Below are positions 34,381-45,262 of a stretch of 64,000 bases of DNA, piece by piece. Each line of letters starts with the position of its first letter. The stretch's first letter is position 1. Position numbers and translations under genes: made by a program. Location of the stretch: positions 176,018 to 240,017 of the forward strand of contig JBBELK010000816.1 of the NCBI GenBank assembly GCA_037783545.1, in the 5' to 3' direction. A model generated the notes under the pieces. It worked only from the letters and a program-made list of their open reading frames with translations. It did not search any database and had not been told where the DNA came from. This DNA comes from Henricia sp. BOLD:AAB3569 (lineage: Eukaryota; Echinodermata; Asteroidea; Spinulosida; Echinasteridae).

Positions 34381-35249
34381 CCCACTTTTTGACCTCAAAT
34401 CAACCCAATAAAGCAAAAAAATAAATACATTTGAGCAGGAAAATCCTACGGGATGACACGTCATACCGCACTATTACGAATCGTAAAAGTTATAGTGAAA
34501 TCGATTCATCTATGGAGCGTCAAAAGTAACAACCCAAATTTCTCATTTTCTGCTAGTAGACGGTTATTAAAACTAACGTTATTGTGAATTATCTTTGGTC
34601 GAATATGACCCGTTTGTTGTAGTCCGAATGACGTACGGGTCTAAGCGGTTTATCCATTAATTCCCAGCACACATTCCTAACGAACGCAGCATTTTTCACC
34701 CACAAAATGGAAATGCAATGCCTGCAAAGCCGCAAGAGTTTTGTGTCCACTGGCCCTTACGATTTTTCTCTCGTCCCAACTTTGGTTGTTTCATTTCAAT
34801 GGTGATTATAATTAGGCACCATACCATATGTTGTGTTCGTGGCCTAAATACTGGAGAGCTTTAAAATTAAGAATTGTTTTGTTTTAAAGTCAATTTATTA
34901 TAATTGTTGTAACACTAACACTGATGTTGATCACTGTTGTAACACTGATGTTGATCAATGATCCTTAACTCAGTTTTGTCATACCGTTCTATTGTAGTCA
35001 ATATAAGACTAATAATAATGCATTTTCACAAGACATTTCTGTAAGTACAGATCGTTGATATTAAAAGAAAACTTGTTAATTCAATTAAATCTTTAATACT
35101 TATACATTTGGGCTTCTATTGCAGAATAGCAATTACCAATTTGTAAAATATATATTTTAATTTGTAAAAATATGTTTTTGTGGGGTGGTGGTCATGGCGA
35201 TATAAATAATTCTACATCTGGACATCACCCGAGACCCTTGATATATACA
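34381..35249. other. no recognisable gene
   Basis: AT-rich. It includes a short direct repeat of acactgatgttgatca near 34915-34960. No exon or named element is supported. Confidence 0.4.
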
Positions 35250-35256
35250 ACTCCTA

Positions 35257-35690
35257 GTGAATAGCCGGGGAAACCCTAACCATCATCCCAGAAGAGCCAG
35301 GCTCCCCAAGGTCCCAGACGTTCCAAGCTCTCAAGACGCCTCAGGCTTCACCAAACTGTTCACCATTAACGACCTGCTTGATGCCATCAAAGCAATGAAA
35401 AACAACAAAGCTGCTCGACTTGATGACATCCTCTGCGAGCAGATCAAACACCTTAGATCAGGTGCCCTCAACTGGCTCCTCAACATGTTCAACGAATGCT
35501 TGAGCACCAACAATATCCCAAAGTTCTGGAGGAAAGCCAAAGTTATTGCCCTGCTGAAGCATGGCAAAGACCCAGCCAGCCCAAAGAGCTACAGACCTAT
35601 CTCCCTACTGTGCTATACATATAAGCTATTTGAGCGGCTTATCCTCAACCGCATCGCCCCATTCGTGGATGAACATCTCATCCCGGAACT
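35257..35690 (+). pseudogene. LINE reverse transcriptase, N-terminal part
   Basis: The frame reads FTINDLLDAIKAMKNNKA, then LNMFNECLSTNNIPKFWRKA, then KDPASPKSYRPISLLCYTYK, ending FVDEHLIPE. These are RT motifs 0-2. Immediately after, an internal deletion removes the block with the first catalytic Asp, and the frame shifts. The remaining RT resumes in another frame. Confidence 0.8.
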
Positions 35691-35693
35691 CAT

Positions 35694-36863
35694 GTGGTCC
35701 TCAACGGCAATCGCAGCAGATGGCGCAGACAGAAAAATGGCCTCCCACAAGGAAGTGTGCTTGCACCACTGCTCTTTAACGTGTACACGAACGACCAACC
35801 GATTCACCCAAACACCAGGAGTTTCATCTACGCTGATGATCTCTGCATCGCCACCCAGAACCAGTCTTTCGTGAAGGTGGAGGAGTCCCTCAGCGATGCC
35901 CTGGCCGGACTCATCCCATACTATGCGACCAACCACCTGAGAGCTAACCCTGACAAAACTCAGATAAGTGCATTCCACCTCAAGAACAGGGATGCCAACC
36001 ATCAACTAAGGATCAGCTGGTATGGGAAAAGGCTGAAGCACACTCACAAACCAGTCTACCTAGGCGTCACACTGGATCGCTCCCTTACCTACAAGAAACA
36101 CATTGCCAACACAAAGGCAAAAGTCGGAGACCGCAATAGTATCCTCAAGAAGCTAGCAAACACCAACTGGGGGTCTGATGCCAGAACAATCCGGACAACA
36201 GCCCTTGCGCTTTGCTTTTCTGCTGCGGAGTATGCATCACCAGTATGGAGTAGGTCGGCCCATGCGCCCAAGATCGACCCAGCTCTAAATTCATCCTGCA
36301 GAGCAATCACTGGTTGCCTTAGACCAACTAAAGTAGAAGACATCTACCTTCTTTGCGGTATTGCCCCACCACACATCAGAAGGTTGGTCCTGTCCCAGCA
36401 AGAAAAGGTCAATCAAGAAAACAATTCACTCCACCCACTCTTCCAACAACAGCCAGTGGACAAGCGGCTCAAATCCAGACACAGCTTCATGAACACCGTA
36501 AAGCCCCTTGATACCAGCCCTTACAACCAAAGGATGACCTTGTGGTCTAACCACCTCCAGACCACTCCACATAAGCTCTCCATCAGCCCCAAGGAATCCC
36601 TCGCATCCGGCTCCAGCGAGTCTTGGCCTTTTTGGCTAAGCCTCAACCGCCTAAGAACCGGTTACGGCCGATGCAGAGTCCTAATGCAGAAGTGGGGATT
36701 CGGAGACGAACAAACAACATGTGAATGCGGCCAGGATCAGGAACAGATAATGGAACACCTGCTAGTATGCCCACTTCTGCCAGAGCCATGCACCCAAGAT
36801 GACCTGGAAGCCGTGAACTGCCGTGCCAGAGCCTGTGTGGAGCACTGGACGGGACTTGTGTAG
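35694..36863 (+). pseudogene. LINE reverse transcriptase, C-terminal part with zinc-knuckle-like end
   Basis: 389 codons are open to a TAG at 36861-36863. Motifs in order are: KNGLPQGSVLAPLLFNVYTN; FIYADDLCIA (the YADD box); YLGVTLDRSLTYKKH; then SAAEYASPVW and IAPPHIRRL. The C-terminus LNRLRTGYGRCRV ... [20 protein letters not shown] is the CxC-H-C motif found after RT in several jockey/I-type LINEs. There is no ATG at its start, because it is the far side of an internal deletion. A catalytic Asp is missing, so no activity is expected. Confidence 0.82.
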
Positions 36864-36889
36864 TGACCCGATAAGAAGAAGAAGAAGAT

Positions 36890-37950
36890 AAGTTTATACA
36901 TGATTCTGAATTTAACGGGAAGCCAGTGGAGTTGTTGAAGAATGGGGGTTATATGTGAAAAACGTCTGGTGTGCGTTATGAGGCGAGCTGCAGTGTTTTG
37001 TCTCCGCTGGAGTTTGTTGAGTAGTTGTTGATGAATGCCAAAGAGGAGCGAGTTGCACGTGTCTAAACGAGAGGTGATAAAGGCATGTGTGAGTTGCTCA
37101 GTTGCTTGTTTTGAAAGATGTTTTCGAATTTTACTGAGGTTCCTGAGAATATGTGCAGTCGATTGTGAAATATGTGAAATGTGAGGTTGAAAGGTCATCG
37201 CAGAGTCCATTATTACGCCTAGATTGCGAACACGTTTCAGAGGGACAATATCTGAGTCTCCGACAGTGATATGGTGAACATTGATTTTACTACGTTGTTG
37301 TTGTGATCCTAGGAGAATGAACTCCGTTTTATCGTCGTTTAACTTAAGGAAATTTGCTTTCATCCACTGACGAACCTCACCTACACATGCCTCAATGCAA
37401 GCGAGGTTACCGTCGATAGCGTACTGCACTGGCTTAAAGGAAAGATATAACTGCAAGTCATCGGCATATATGTGGTACTGGATATTGAAACGCTGAATGA
37501 GAGAGATGTAAATGGTAAACCATTGAAGCCCCAACACTGACCCTTGAGGCACTGAATAACTGAGAGTTGATGTTTCTGAAGACTAATTTCCAACACAAAC
37601 ACGCTGTTTCCGGTTGTGGAGATAAGATTTACACCATTTCAAAGCCGTTCCACCAATGCCCATGTATTCCAATCTATCAAGCAAAATTGCATGGTCGACA
37701 GTGTCGAAAGCGGCACTGAGGTCGAGTAAGAGAAGTGCCACAATTCTGCCATCATCCATGGCACTCAGGATGTCGTTTTCAACACGAAGCAAGGCGGTCT
37801 CGACACTGTGGTTTACTCTGTAAGCAGGAATGGGTCCTGCAGGGCATTGGTGGAAATGACTGACAATATTCTGGAACAGACAATTTTTTCAATAATTTTA
37901 GCAAGGAATTTCATTTTTTTCAATAATTTTACCAAGGAATTTCAATTTTT
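36890..37950 (-). mobile_element. LINE fragment, CR1/L2-like, opposite strand
   Basis: Read from 37950 leftward: [11 protein letters not shown], then [39 protein letters not shown] (catalytic Asp) and [14 protein letters not shown]. After a frame change come [64 protein letters not shown] and [14 protein letters not shown]. It stops at the TTC tract, missing its 3' end. At least two frame changes are seen (near 37840 and 37570). A local duplication of aaattccttg(c/g)taaaatt lies at about 37895-37945. It is broken and old. Confidence 0.82.
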
Positions 37951-38149
37951 AAAAAATCAACGATTCCACTGCTCACAATATCCACTTGTTAGATTTTTCA
38001 TTTAAGCCTGCAAACTCTTTTAATAAGGAAAATATTTAAAAACGTGATTTTGTCCCAAAAACCATGTTTTTTCACCAAAATGGTATAAAACTACCACCTG
38101 AGAATGTCCATCATACCAAAATATGTGCCCAAGGTGGTCATCTTTCAAA
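37951..38149. other. spacer, nothing recognised
   Basis: AT-rich; no feature supported. Confidence 0.3.
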
Positions 38150-38300
38150 AAAATATCATGAGCCTTTGTCCCCCAAAATGGTACCGTCAAATTTGGCCGT
38201 TTTGAGCAATTTTCAAAAATTCAAGGTCACGTGACTTTTTGGAGCCAGATTCTGGTTCCGAAAGGTCACGTGGTCTTGTGAGTTAGTTGTATTTCCAGTC
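38150..38300. repeat. dispersed repeat D, copy 1 (partner 44580-44700)
   Basis: ccgtcaaatttggccgtttt ... ttcaaggtcacgtgac ... ggttccgaaaggtcac is repeated at 44583-44690. It contains an inverted pair, gtcacgtgactttttgg against ccgaaaggtcacgtgg. Confidence 0.75.
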
Positions 38301-38639
38301 GTAGAAAACAGCGCGAAGTGCGAGTTGCTTTTGTCATTCGCGGTTGGTTTATCTTCTTGTTAGAAAATAACACTATGTAGGCCTACATACCGTATTTTCC
38401 AATATGTACACAAATCTGCCAACAGATTTCATAAGGAGGGTTTCTGGTCTTATGATATGGACGAGAGAATCTCTCAGATTTTCGTGTCTTCGCTTCGCGT
38501 TCGCAGCGATAAATAATATCCGAAGAAAAAACAGCATAGGCCTATTGAGGGCGCTAAAGATACCAAAACGTTGCGTTCGATGTGCTTCCTCGAGTCAGCG
38601 CTGACCTGAGGGATCATGCAAGGTGCGATGAGTCAGGGA

Positions 38640-38890
38640 AAACAAGGAATCGAGGTTAAACACGTGTCGACCCATATCGAACGCCACCTTTATTTACAAA
38701 CACATGATACATAATACATCGTGACGGCTGGTAAAGCGAAAAGCCCAACATTTGTCTCTTTTGTTAATTTTAAACATTTCTAGTTAATTACGTGACATTT
38801 TGATAATTCTTTGAAACAATATTGTCAGTGATGCTAAATCACTAAATCATGTAAACGGTAGGCCGGTGTGTACCTTTGGGGAACATGCCT
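38640..38890 (+). repeat. dispersed repeat E, copy 1
   Basis: It matches the inverse of 57940-58195 from cacgtgtcgacccatat to taggccggtgtgtacc. Related copies are at 45085-45262 and 61205-61405. All share ggctggtaaagcg and the ggtgtgt/ccggc end. Confidence 0.8.
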
Positions 38891-39308
38891 TCATTGCTAA
38901 GAGGATAGACGAGATCGGCAATATTTGTTGTAATAAGCAAGTCGACAATACAAGAAGTGTTTGTGTTTTAACAAATAGATGTCGGCGGTATATTTATTGT
39001 TAAAACTGGAAGGTGAAAGTCAAACGGGGCCAAACATGGTTCTACATAGTACATGTATATAGGGAGAAAGCTAAATTATAGAAGCGGGTATAGAGTTCAC
39101 AAGAACCATTCTTGTTCAGATTTACCTGCATGTACATCGTACCCACAGATAATTGTTTTTCTTTGTATGTCGGTCATTCCATCTATTTATTCCAGGCTGT
39201 AGTCGAGTCACCAATATCGAGTCCGAGTCTTGAGTCATTAGCCTCGAGTCCTAGTCCGAGTCACGATCGAGTCACTTGTTTGCCAAATTAATGAAACTGA
39301 ATCTGCTA
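38891..39308. other. spacer with short gagtc repeats
   Basis: At 39200-39275 the words cgagtc/tcgagtc recur, and again near 39750-39780. They resemble 2695-2775 (gagtccgagtcc), a degenerate simple repeat family. No gene was recognised. Confidence 0.45.
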
Positions 39309-39597
39309 TATGTGACCCGCTCTGCAAAAAAAGGTCTTAAGTCGCGCTGGCTAGTATTCTTTTTGCGACCATAAAAAGAAATCTGTGGCATTTCTACGCT
39401 CATTAAAATACCTAAACACAAAAGAAATTCCAGGCGTAACGCAGACATTCCAGGCGGTATCTGGGCACCGCCAGGAATTTCCATTGTGTTTTGGTATTTT
39501 ATTGAGCGTGGATTTGCCGCGGATTTCTTTTTATGGTCGCAAAAAGAATACTAGCCAGCGCGACTTAAGACCCTTTTTTGTAGAGCGGGTCACATAT
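39309..39597. mobile_element. MITE with about 100-bp terminal inverted repeats
   Basis: tatgtgacccgctctgc ... ggtcttaagtcgcgctggct ... ttgcgaccataaaaagaaat is mirrored by the right half, ending agcgggtcacata. TA/AT bases flank both ends. The arms are almost perfect, so the copy looks young. Confidence 0.88.
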
Positions 39598-39698
39598 TTC
39601 GTTCACACAATATGTGAAATGATGACGTATTCGCGCTCCTCGCTGGCCTGGTGGAGCAGTGTACATATTCACGCATCAGACTGTTCAACTAAACCCTC

Positions 39699-39732
39699 CC
39701 CCCCCCCCCCCCCCCCCTCCCCCCCTCCCCCA
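39699..39732. repeat. poly-C tract
   Basis: A run of C interrupted by two T residues, continuing as ccccctcccccctccccc. Assembly length here is unreliable. Confidence 0.9.
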
Positions 39733-40469
39733 TTTTCCAATGTGACTCGAGTCGAGTGTGGGTCACGAAACTACTCGAGTACTGCAACACTGACTCCAGG
39801 TGCTGAGGAGTGACCCAGAATCAGAGAGTTGGTAGGCTCGATCATTATTCTTGTGTAATCGATAAGTTTGAGATGACAAGCGGGTGTTCACGGCCAATGA
39901 TAGTCTAGGCCCTAGACGTTGTTATTGTTTTTGTTTTGAATGTGCGTTCGTCCCGAAAACCGATCGCCGCGACACAGTCAATAACAACGTCTAGGGAATC
40001 TCGTAGTGACAGCGCCGTGCGCGCGCACCTGTTTTGTATAATGTTATGCAGAGCGCACTGTCGCCTGCTTAATATGCATGCATGCACGATGTCTAGTCCC
40101 CTGTGTCCTCACATCGTGGCATGACTGCACGGGAAAGCCGCGGGCTGGGAAAATCGTAATGCCCTCGGCAAACCTTACGATTTCGACACGGCAATTTAGA
40201 GATTTTGTTGGAAATACAATTGTATAGGACATAGCCAATAATAGGTACTGTTCCACAGATAATCGAGGCCACAGTTGGACATATTTGCCAGTTTAAAACC
40301 CGCCGGTTCGGGAAAATAATCTTTCAAGCTGTACATTTTTAGGAATGAACAAAAAATGAAATTAAAACACTCCTTGTTGCCGTAGCTTGATCGTGTGTTT
40401 ATTGGCCTAAATCTCTATGGCTCAGAAATCTTCGGAAATAAGCTGGAATATTTGACAGATACACATTCC

Positions 40470-40655
40470 AAAACAACAAGAAACTTTCAAATCAACACGA
40501 TATAAGCGCTGAACGTACGGTGCGTGTACCAGGCTATTTGCTATTAAGTGCGCGTGCGTTAAGAAAAATCTACCCGTATCTGCATACAAAACTAACGCAT
40601 GCGCACTAATTTCCCCCCTTTTTTGGGGGGAAAAATTTACGGATTTCCCTAGAAA
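40470..40655 (+). repeat. 190-bp direct repeat, copy 1
   Basis: Matches 41672-41865 with a few differences. Each copy carries an inverted pair, agtgcgcgtgcgttaa against taacgcatgcgcact, and a stretch of Cs and Gs before aatttacggatttcccta. Confidence 0.85.
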
Positions 40656-41671
40656 GGAATCTGAAAGAAAGGAACTCGCAAAAAGCACTGCACACCGGGC
40701 GACTCGTGCGTGCACAAAAACATAGGATCGACAAGAAAGAAACATTTTTTCGTGACATAAATTCCCCTACCCTCCCAGTGAGTTTTCAAAATGTCAACTT
40801 AAAACCAGCAATAGCATTGTCATAAGATAAATCCGTAGGCCTATGCTAGGGACTTGGAAATCCGTGACATCATCAGTTGTGCAGTCGCGACACTATTACT
40901 TGGTCAAATCCGTAACCGACGTTTGCAAGCTTGATAGACTGCTGCGTGAAATTGCACTTTAATTTCTGTCATTTAATCTGCCAGGCTGATTTATTTTTGG
41001 TACAGGCCTATTGGGGCTGGTTTTCTTTGTATTTGTGCCAAATATCACGCAAATCCACCTGTGCAGTGGTGAGATTTTCCATCCCAAAATATCACCAAAA
41101 TCACATCACAATTTTTAAAGTTGCTGTCTATTCATTTTTATAGACGATTCCGCACGTAAATTTGGCACATTTTAACAAGCATAAAACAGGAACTGCTTGA
41201 TGAATTTTTGCAACAAAAGTATTTGTGATAGCTGTTGCAACTTGTCTGTTGTGTGAAAATGGTTTTAACTCAAAATATAAATTTTAAATTTTTATTCCAA
41301 GTCGCTACCCAGGCCAGTGACTTAGTGTACGGAGTCTCAACTGCCAAACTATGGTATTTTTTTCCCGTTGGGCTCTCACTGTGTATCGGGCCGGTATATA
41401 ATTTTTTATTTTTTGTGAAAATCCTTTTTGTTTTTAGTCGGGCTTTATACTCTATGCAAAATTCAAAACTCGTGCGGTCTAGATGGATTTTTCCCCAAGT
41501 ATTTTTTCCCGGGGTATTTTTCAGACCGACCGAAGCCGCCAACGTCGGCCAGGTTCTGTTACTTCGCCACCCGTCCGTTGCAAAGAGTCTTTGCCTACCC
41601 TTGCAACCGCGCGAGCCACCCGGCGAAATCAACAACGCGTACCGGTCAAATCAACCACGGCGCCTACAAAA

Positions 41672-41865
41672 CAACAAGAAACTTTCAAATCAACACGATA
41701 TAAGCGCCGAACGTACGGTGCATGTACCAGACTATTTGCTCTTAAGTGCGCGTGCGTTAAGAAAAATCTACCATTATCTGCATACAAGACTAACGCATGC
41801 GCACTAATTCCCCCCTTTTTCGGGGGGAGGGGGCTGGGGAAAATTTACGGATTTCCCTAGACGGT
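41672..41865 (+). repeat. 190-bp direct repeat, copy 2
   Basis: Second copy of 40470-40655, ending tttccctagacgg near the right terminus of the host element. Confidence 0.85.
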
Positions 41866-41977
41866 AATTTTGACAAAACGATATTGTGATAGGACTACGA
41901 ACGAGTCTATCGCGTGATTACGCCCTCTTGCGGCAGTCGGGTATCCAACACATAATGACCGTCTAGGGCCTAGACTA

Positions 41978-42890
41978 TAGGCCAATGAACAAATGCAAAT
42001 GAAAATGATTTAGAAATAAACAGACGATTTTTACACAAACGTGTATTGATTCCTAAAGGACGAAATAGCGCCCTCGATTTAATATTTTAAAAAGGTATAA
42101 CATTTTCTAAGATTTGGCGAGAAAACAACAGGTTTCCACCAAGTTGAAACTATTGAACTTTTAATATATAAATAAGTGATTTTTATACGCCAGCGCAGCC
42201 AGTGTTGGAATACATTTTGTTGCAATTTATTCTAGGTTCTTCACAATTTTCCTGTATATTGACTGGACTAAAAGAATATGGCAGCATCTGGACAGCATTC
42301 TATTTTGGCATTATGTAGTAAGAAAAATTCAGATTCTAAAAGCACCTTTTTCAAGTCCTCTGACCAAACAACATCACATTCAAGGTCTGATCAGAACAAC
42401 CCGACTACAAAGTCCAACTTTTATACCGCCCTCTGGAGTCACAAACATGTTGCTATCCCTCCTAATGTCATCGCCAACTTCCGCAAGATTCGAGTTGCTG
42501 TCCGCTAGTGCACAAAAGCTCCATGGATGGACACGGGTACTCTTGCCCTGCCTGGCAAGGACGTAAATGTCAGATTTGCAAAGGGGATCTAGAAATCCCC
42601 GCAAAGTCTGGGCAGTGTTGGCCTGGAGTTTACTTGAAGCAGGCGGATTGATGTAGTACAGATATGGAATGGACGAATCCTGATGCATATCAATGGTTTG
42701 GCTAAGATCTGGCAAGTTTTGTCCTTTGCAATGCAGTAAAAACCCTGTACATAAAAAACAAAAAAACAAAACCACCTTTTAGCCAATTTGGCTTAAACTC
42801 CATGTAATCCTCGATCGAAACCCCCTGTTGGAGATTGTATAGACCATGTGCCTTCTGACGTCATAAACAAAAAAACGAGCCCGGCGTTAT
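41978..42890. other. no gene identified; open frames of unknown status
   Basis: A + frame starting at 42278 encodes 76 residues beginning MAASGQHSILALCSKKN. A 131-codon - frame covers 42380-42775. Neither resembles a family I know, and the overlap in opposite strands argues that at least one is chance. Confidence 0.3.
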
Positions 42891-42894
42891 GCGC

Positions 42895-43205
42895 ACGCAT
42901 CATGTTTTACATAAATTTGCATGTGGAAAGTGGTACGCAAGGTCAGGGTGGGGTCAAATACAAAGTGGGCGTTGCCCCTATTTGGTGGCCACATTGGGGA
43001 GCCCAAAAACGTACTATAATGCAGTAGCAGTGTCCGCTAAGTTGGTTGTGATGGTTTGGAAATCCATATCTAAGCATATTCATGTGCGTTAGGGTCAGTA
43101 TTTTGTGATATGCGTTAAATTGTACGTCATATTTGGTCGAATTACCCCACCGCCCACGATAGTGGCTTAGCACATACGCTAGACAACCTGGGCTTTCCAG
43201 GTTGT
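42895..43205 (+). repeat. dispersed repeat F, copy 1 (inverse partner 48650-48960)
   Basis: Shared in inverse: ggtacgcaaggtcagggtgg, gggcgttgcccctatttggt, tactataatgcagtagcagt and a terminal acaacctgggctttccaggt palindrome. Probably a MITE. Confidence 0.8.
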
Positions 43206-43339
43206 CGACCGTAGGCTACTCTTGCACTTTCGTCTTAACTTTAACAAGTGATTTGTATTATAAGTTGAATATAAATCAGAGTATGCCTATTAAACCTATA
43301 ACAAATAAATTTTGCGTAGCACCGAAATATGTCAATAAA

Positions 43340-44560
43340 CTTTGTAATTTAAACAAGGTGCTCACCGGGGGCTAAAACTGCCAAATTTTCGGACACTGTG
43401 TCCTTCTTCAGGGCGATGTAGCAAATGACACGTCAGGCAGGTGGAACGCATTAAATTCGATATTGATGCCACGCGGAGCCAGCGTGCCGAGCTGAAAGAT
43501 GATACGCTGCTCCGCACGTTTGCGTTCCACCTCGGTAACCGTGGCAACCAGGGCGCAGACACTCATGTCGTCAATGCCGTGCGTGGTAGCCAGATGACGT
43601 AAAGTGTTGCGCCACTGCCAAACCACGAGTACCACGCCTGACGCTGCGGAGATGCTCGGTGAAACGATCCGCCAATCGTCTTTTAGTCTCTTTTAGAGCT
43701 GGCCACATCGTCTGTAGGTGATGCAGTACACAATGTTTTCTGATGTACAAGAAAACTGTGACTTGATGTGGTAGCGGCCCCTGGGTCCTGTGACATAGGT
43801 GACAAAGGTGCAAGTGTTACATCGGGGTAGTTTGCATGGTACGGTCTTTGCCACGTATTAAGTTGCGTTGTTTGTTCACCAGTGATGAGGATAGTTTATC
43901 GGTCAAGGACGTGGAGCACCTAAACGCACATATGGGCTTGTCATCGTTGAAAATCCAGCTTGTAAGTGGGTCTGTCTGGAGTGTCTTAAAGTGCTTTAGT
44001 AGGACGTCGCGCGCACTTTAAGGCTCAAAGGGTGGTAAGTGAGGACGATGGGAATCTTGCCATCAGACCGTCGTTGGGTTTGGGCTGGGGCTTGCTGTTG
44101 GCTGATAGACGTAGCACGACTGAGGGTAGAAGAAACTGTCTCGTGTTGGTAGCCGCGGTTACTGAAAAATCCAGTCATGGTGCCAGCTTGCTCCCTGAAG
44201 TCAGACTCATTGCTGCAAATCCGGCGGAGGCGAATAAATTGTGAGTAGGGGATGGCCTTCTTGCAAGACGTGGGGTGTGAAGAGTCATAATGCAAGTATA
44301 AATGAGAATCCGTTGGCTTGTAGAAAATGCTGGTTGACAAGCAGCTCTGGTTGATGCTGACTACAATGTCCAGTGACGAATCGCTGACTTCGACTGTGAA
44401 TTGAAGTGCCGTGTGGTATATCCGTTAGCGAAATGGATGAAGTCGGTAATCTCTTGTTTGGACGCGACGAACACACCGAAAATATCATTAAAGGAACACA
44501 CCGGCTTTGTTGGGCTCGAAATAGACCCATACATTATTATGAAGCGCTTCTCAGAGTAAA
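43340..44560 (-). mobile_element. Penelope-like retroelement fossil (family 2), 3' part: RT end and GIY-YIG endonuclease
   Basis: Reading leftward, RT C-terminal signatures include SIFYKPTDSHLYLHYDSSHP and PYSQFIRLRRICS (44330-44230). A GIY-YIG-type region follows, with NTCTFVTYV and ETKRRLADRFTEHLR (43820-43650). The element is broken in several places and is separated from its 5' part by repeats at 44580-45262. Confidence 0.78.
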
Positions 44561-44579
44561 TTAGATATATCCTGAAAAG

Positions 44580-44700
44580 ACGCCGTCAAATTTGGCCGTT
44601 TTTGAGAATATTTCAAAAATTCAAGGTTACGTGACTTTTCGGAACCAGATTATGGTTCCGAAAAGTCACATGGTCTTGCGAGTTAGTTTTGTGTCCAGCC
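44580..44700. repeat. dispersed repeat D, copy 2
   Basis: Matches 38155-38300 in direct orientation. Confidence 0.75.
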
Positions 44701-45084
44701 GCATGAAAGTTTCTTACTGCAGAACTGCGCCAAATTCAACTCTGATTTCCCCCCAATATTTAGAGAACAATATCGTCCGCGATTGGCAACCGAACGTCCG
44801 CGATTCGCTCCTGTACAAAACCAACGAGAGTAAGGAAAAATAGACTATGTCCAAACAAAAGAGGAACAAAGGGACGTCCGCGATTGTATGTGGATTCGCA
44901 CCTGGGTGTGTAGCTCCGGTGTACGTTTGTGAAGAAAAAACATGATGCCAACTCTTCAAAAGAAAACGGAAATTCCTATTCGGTCGTCCGGGCTGTCCAG
45001 TGAAATCGTGAGCAGAAAATTGGCGATATCCTGAGTAGGAGAAGAGCGAATCATTTGTGACAAAGTCGTGAGGCTCGCGCGTAG
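44701..45084. other. sequence interrupting the Penelope-like element, nothing recognised
   Basis: It contains gtccgcgattg-type words three times (44775-44885). No gene was recognised. Confidence 0.4.
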
Positions 45085-45262
45085 TTGCAACGGCTGGTAA
45101 AGCGTATAACCCGTCGTTTGACCGTTTTTGTTAATTTTGCACTTCTTTAGTAAACTACGGGATATTTTGATTATCTTTTTTCACAACGACCATCATAAGT
45201 ATTGTCAATGCTGCTACATCACTAAATCATGTAATCAGTAGGCCGGTGTGTACCTTTAATAT
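45085..45262 (+). repeat. dispersed repeat E, copy 2
   Basis: ggctggtaaagcgtataacc ... ctaaatcatgtaatcagtag ... gccggtgtgtacc, as in copies at 38640, 57940 (inverse) and 61205 (inverse). Confidence 0.8.

Larger units (their letters stand above)
35250..36889 (+). mobile_element. LINE fragment, jockey/I-like, 5'-truncated, with (GAA)n-type tail
   Basis: It contains a partial reverse transcriptase and a cysteine-rich C-terminus, and ends in agaagaagaagaag after a TAG stop. It meets another LINE on the opposite strand exactly at this tract. The clade is judged from layout (RT followed by a CxC...H...C motif) and is uncertain. Confidence 0.8.
39901..41977. mobile_element. 2.08-kb element with TAGTCTAGGCCCTAGAC termini
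   Basis: The left end tagtctaggccctagacg and its inverse at 41961-41977 are themselves palindromic. Each end has a second gtctaggga word about 90-120 bp inside (39990 and, inverted, 41858). TA occurs at both edges. Inside are two direct copies of a 190-bp segment (40470-40655 and 41672-41865). No transposase domain is recognisable. Open frames near 41480-41860 are basic and of unknown meaning. Confidence 0.65.

Noticed and set aside
42380-42775. 131-codon frame on the - strand opposite a 76-codon + frame
   Set aside because: There is no family match, no splice context and mutual overlap, so I did not call it a gene.
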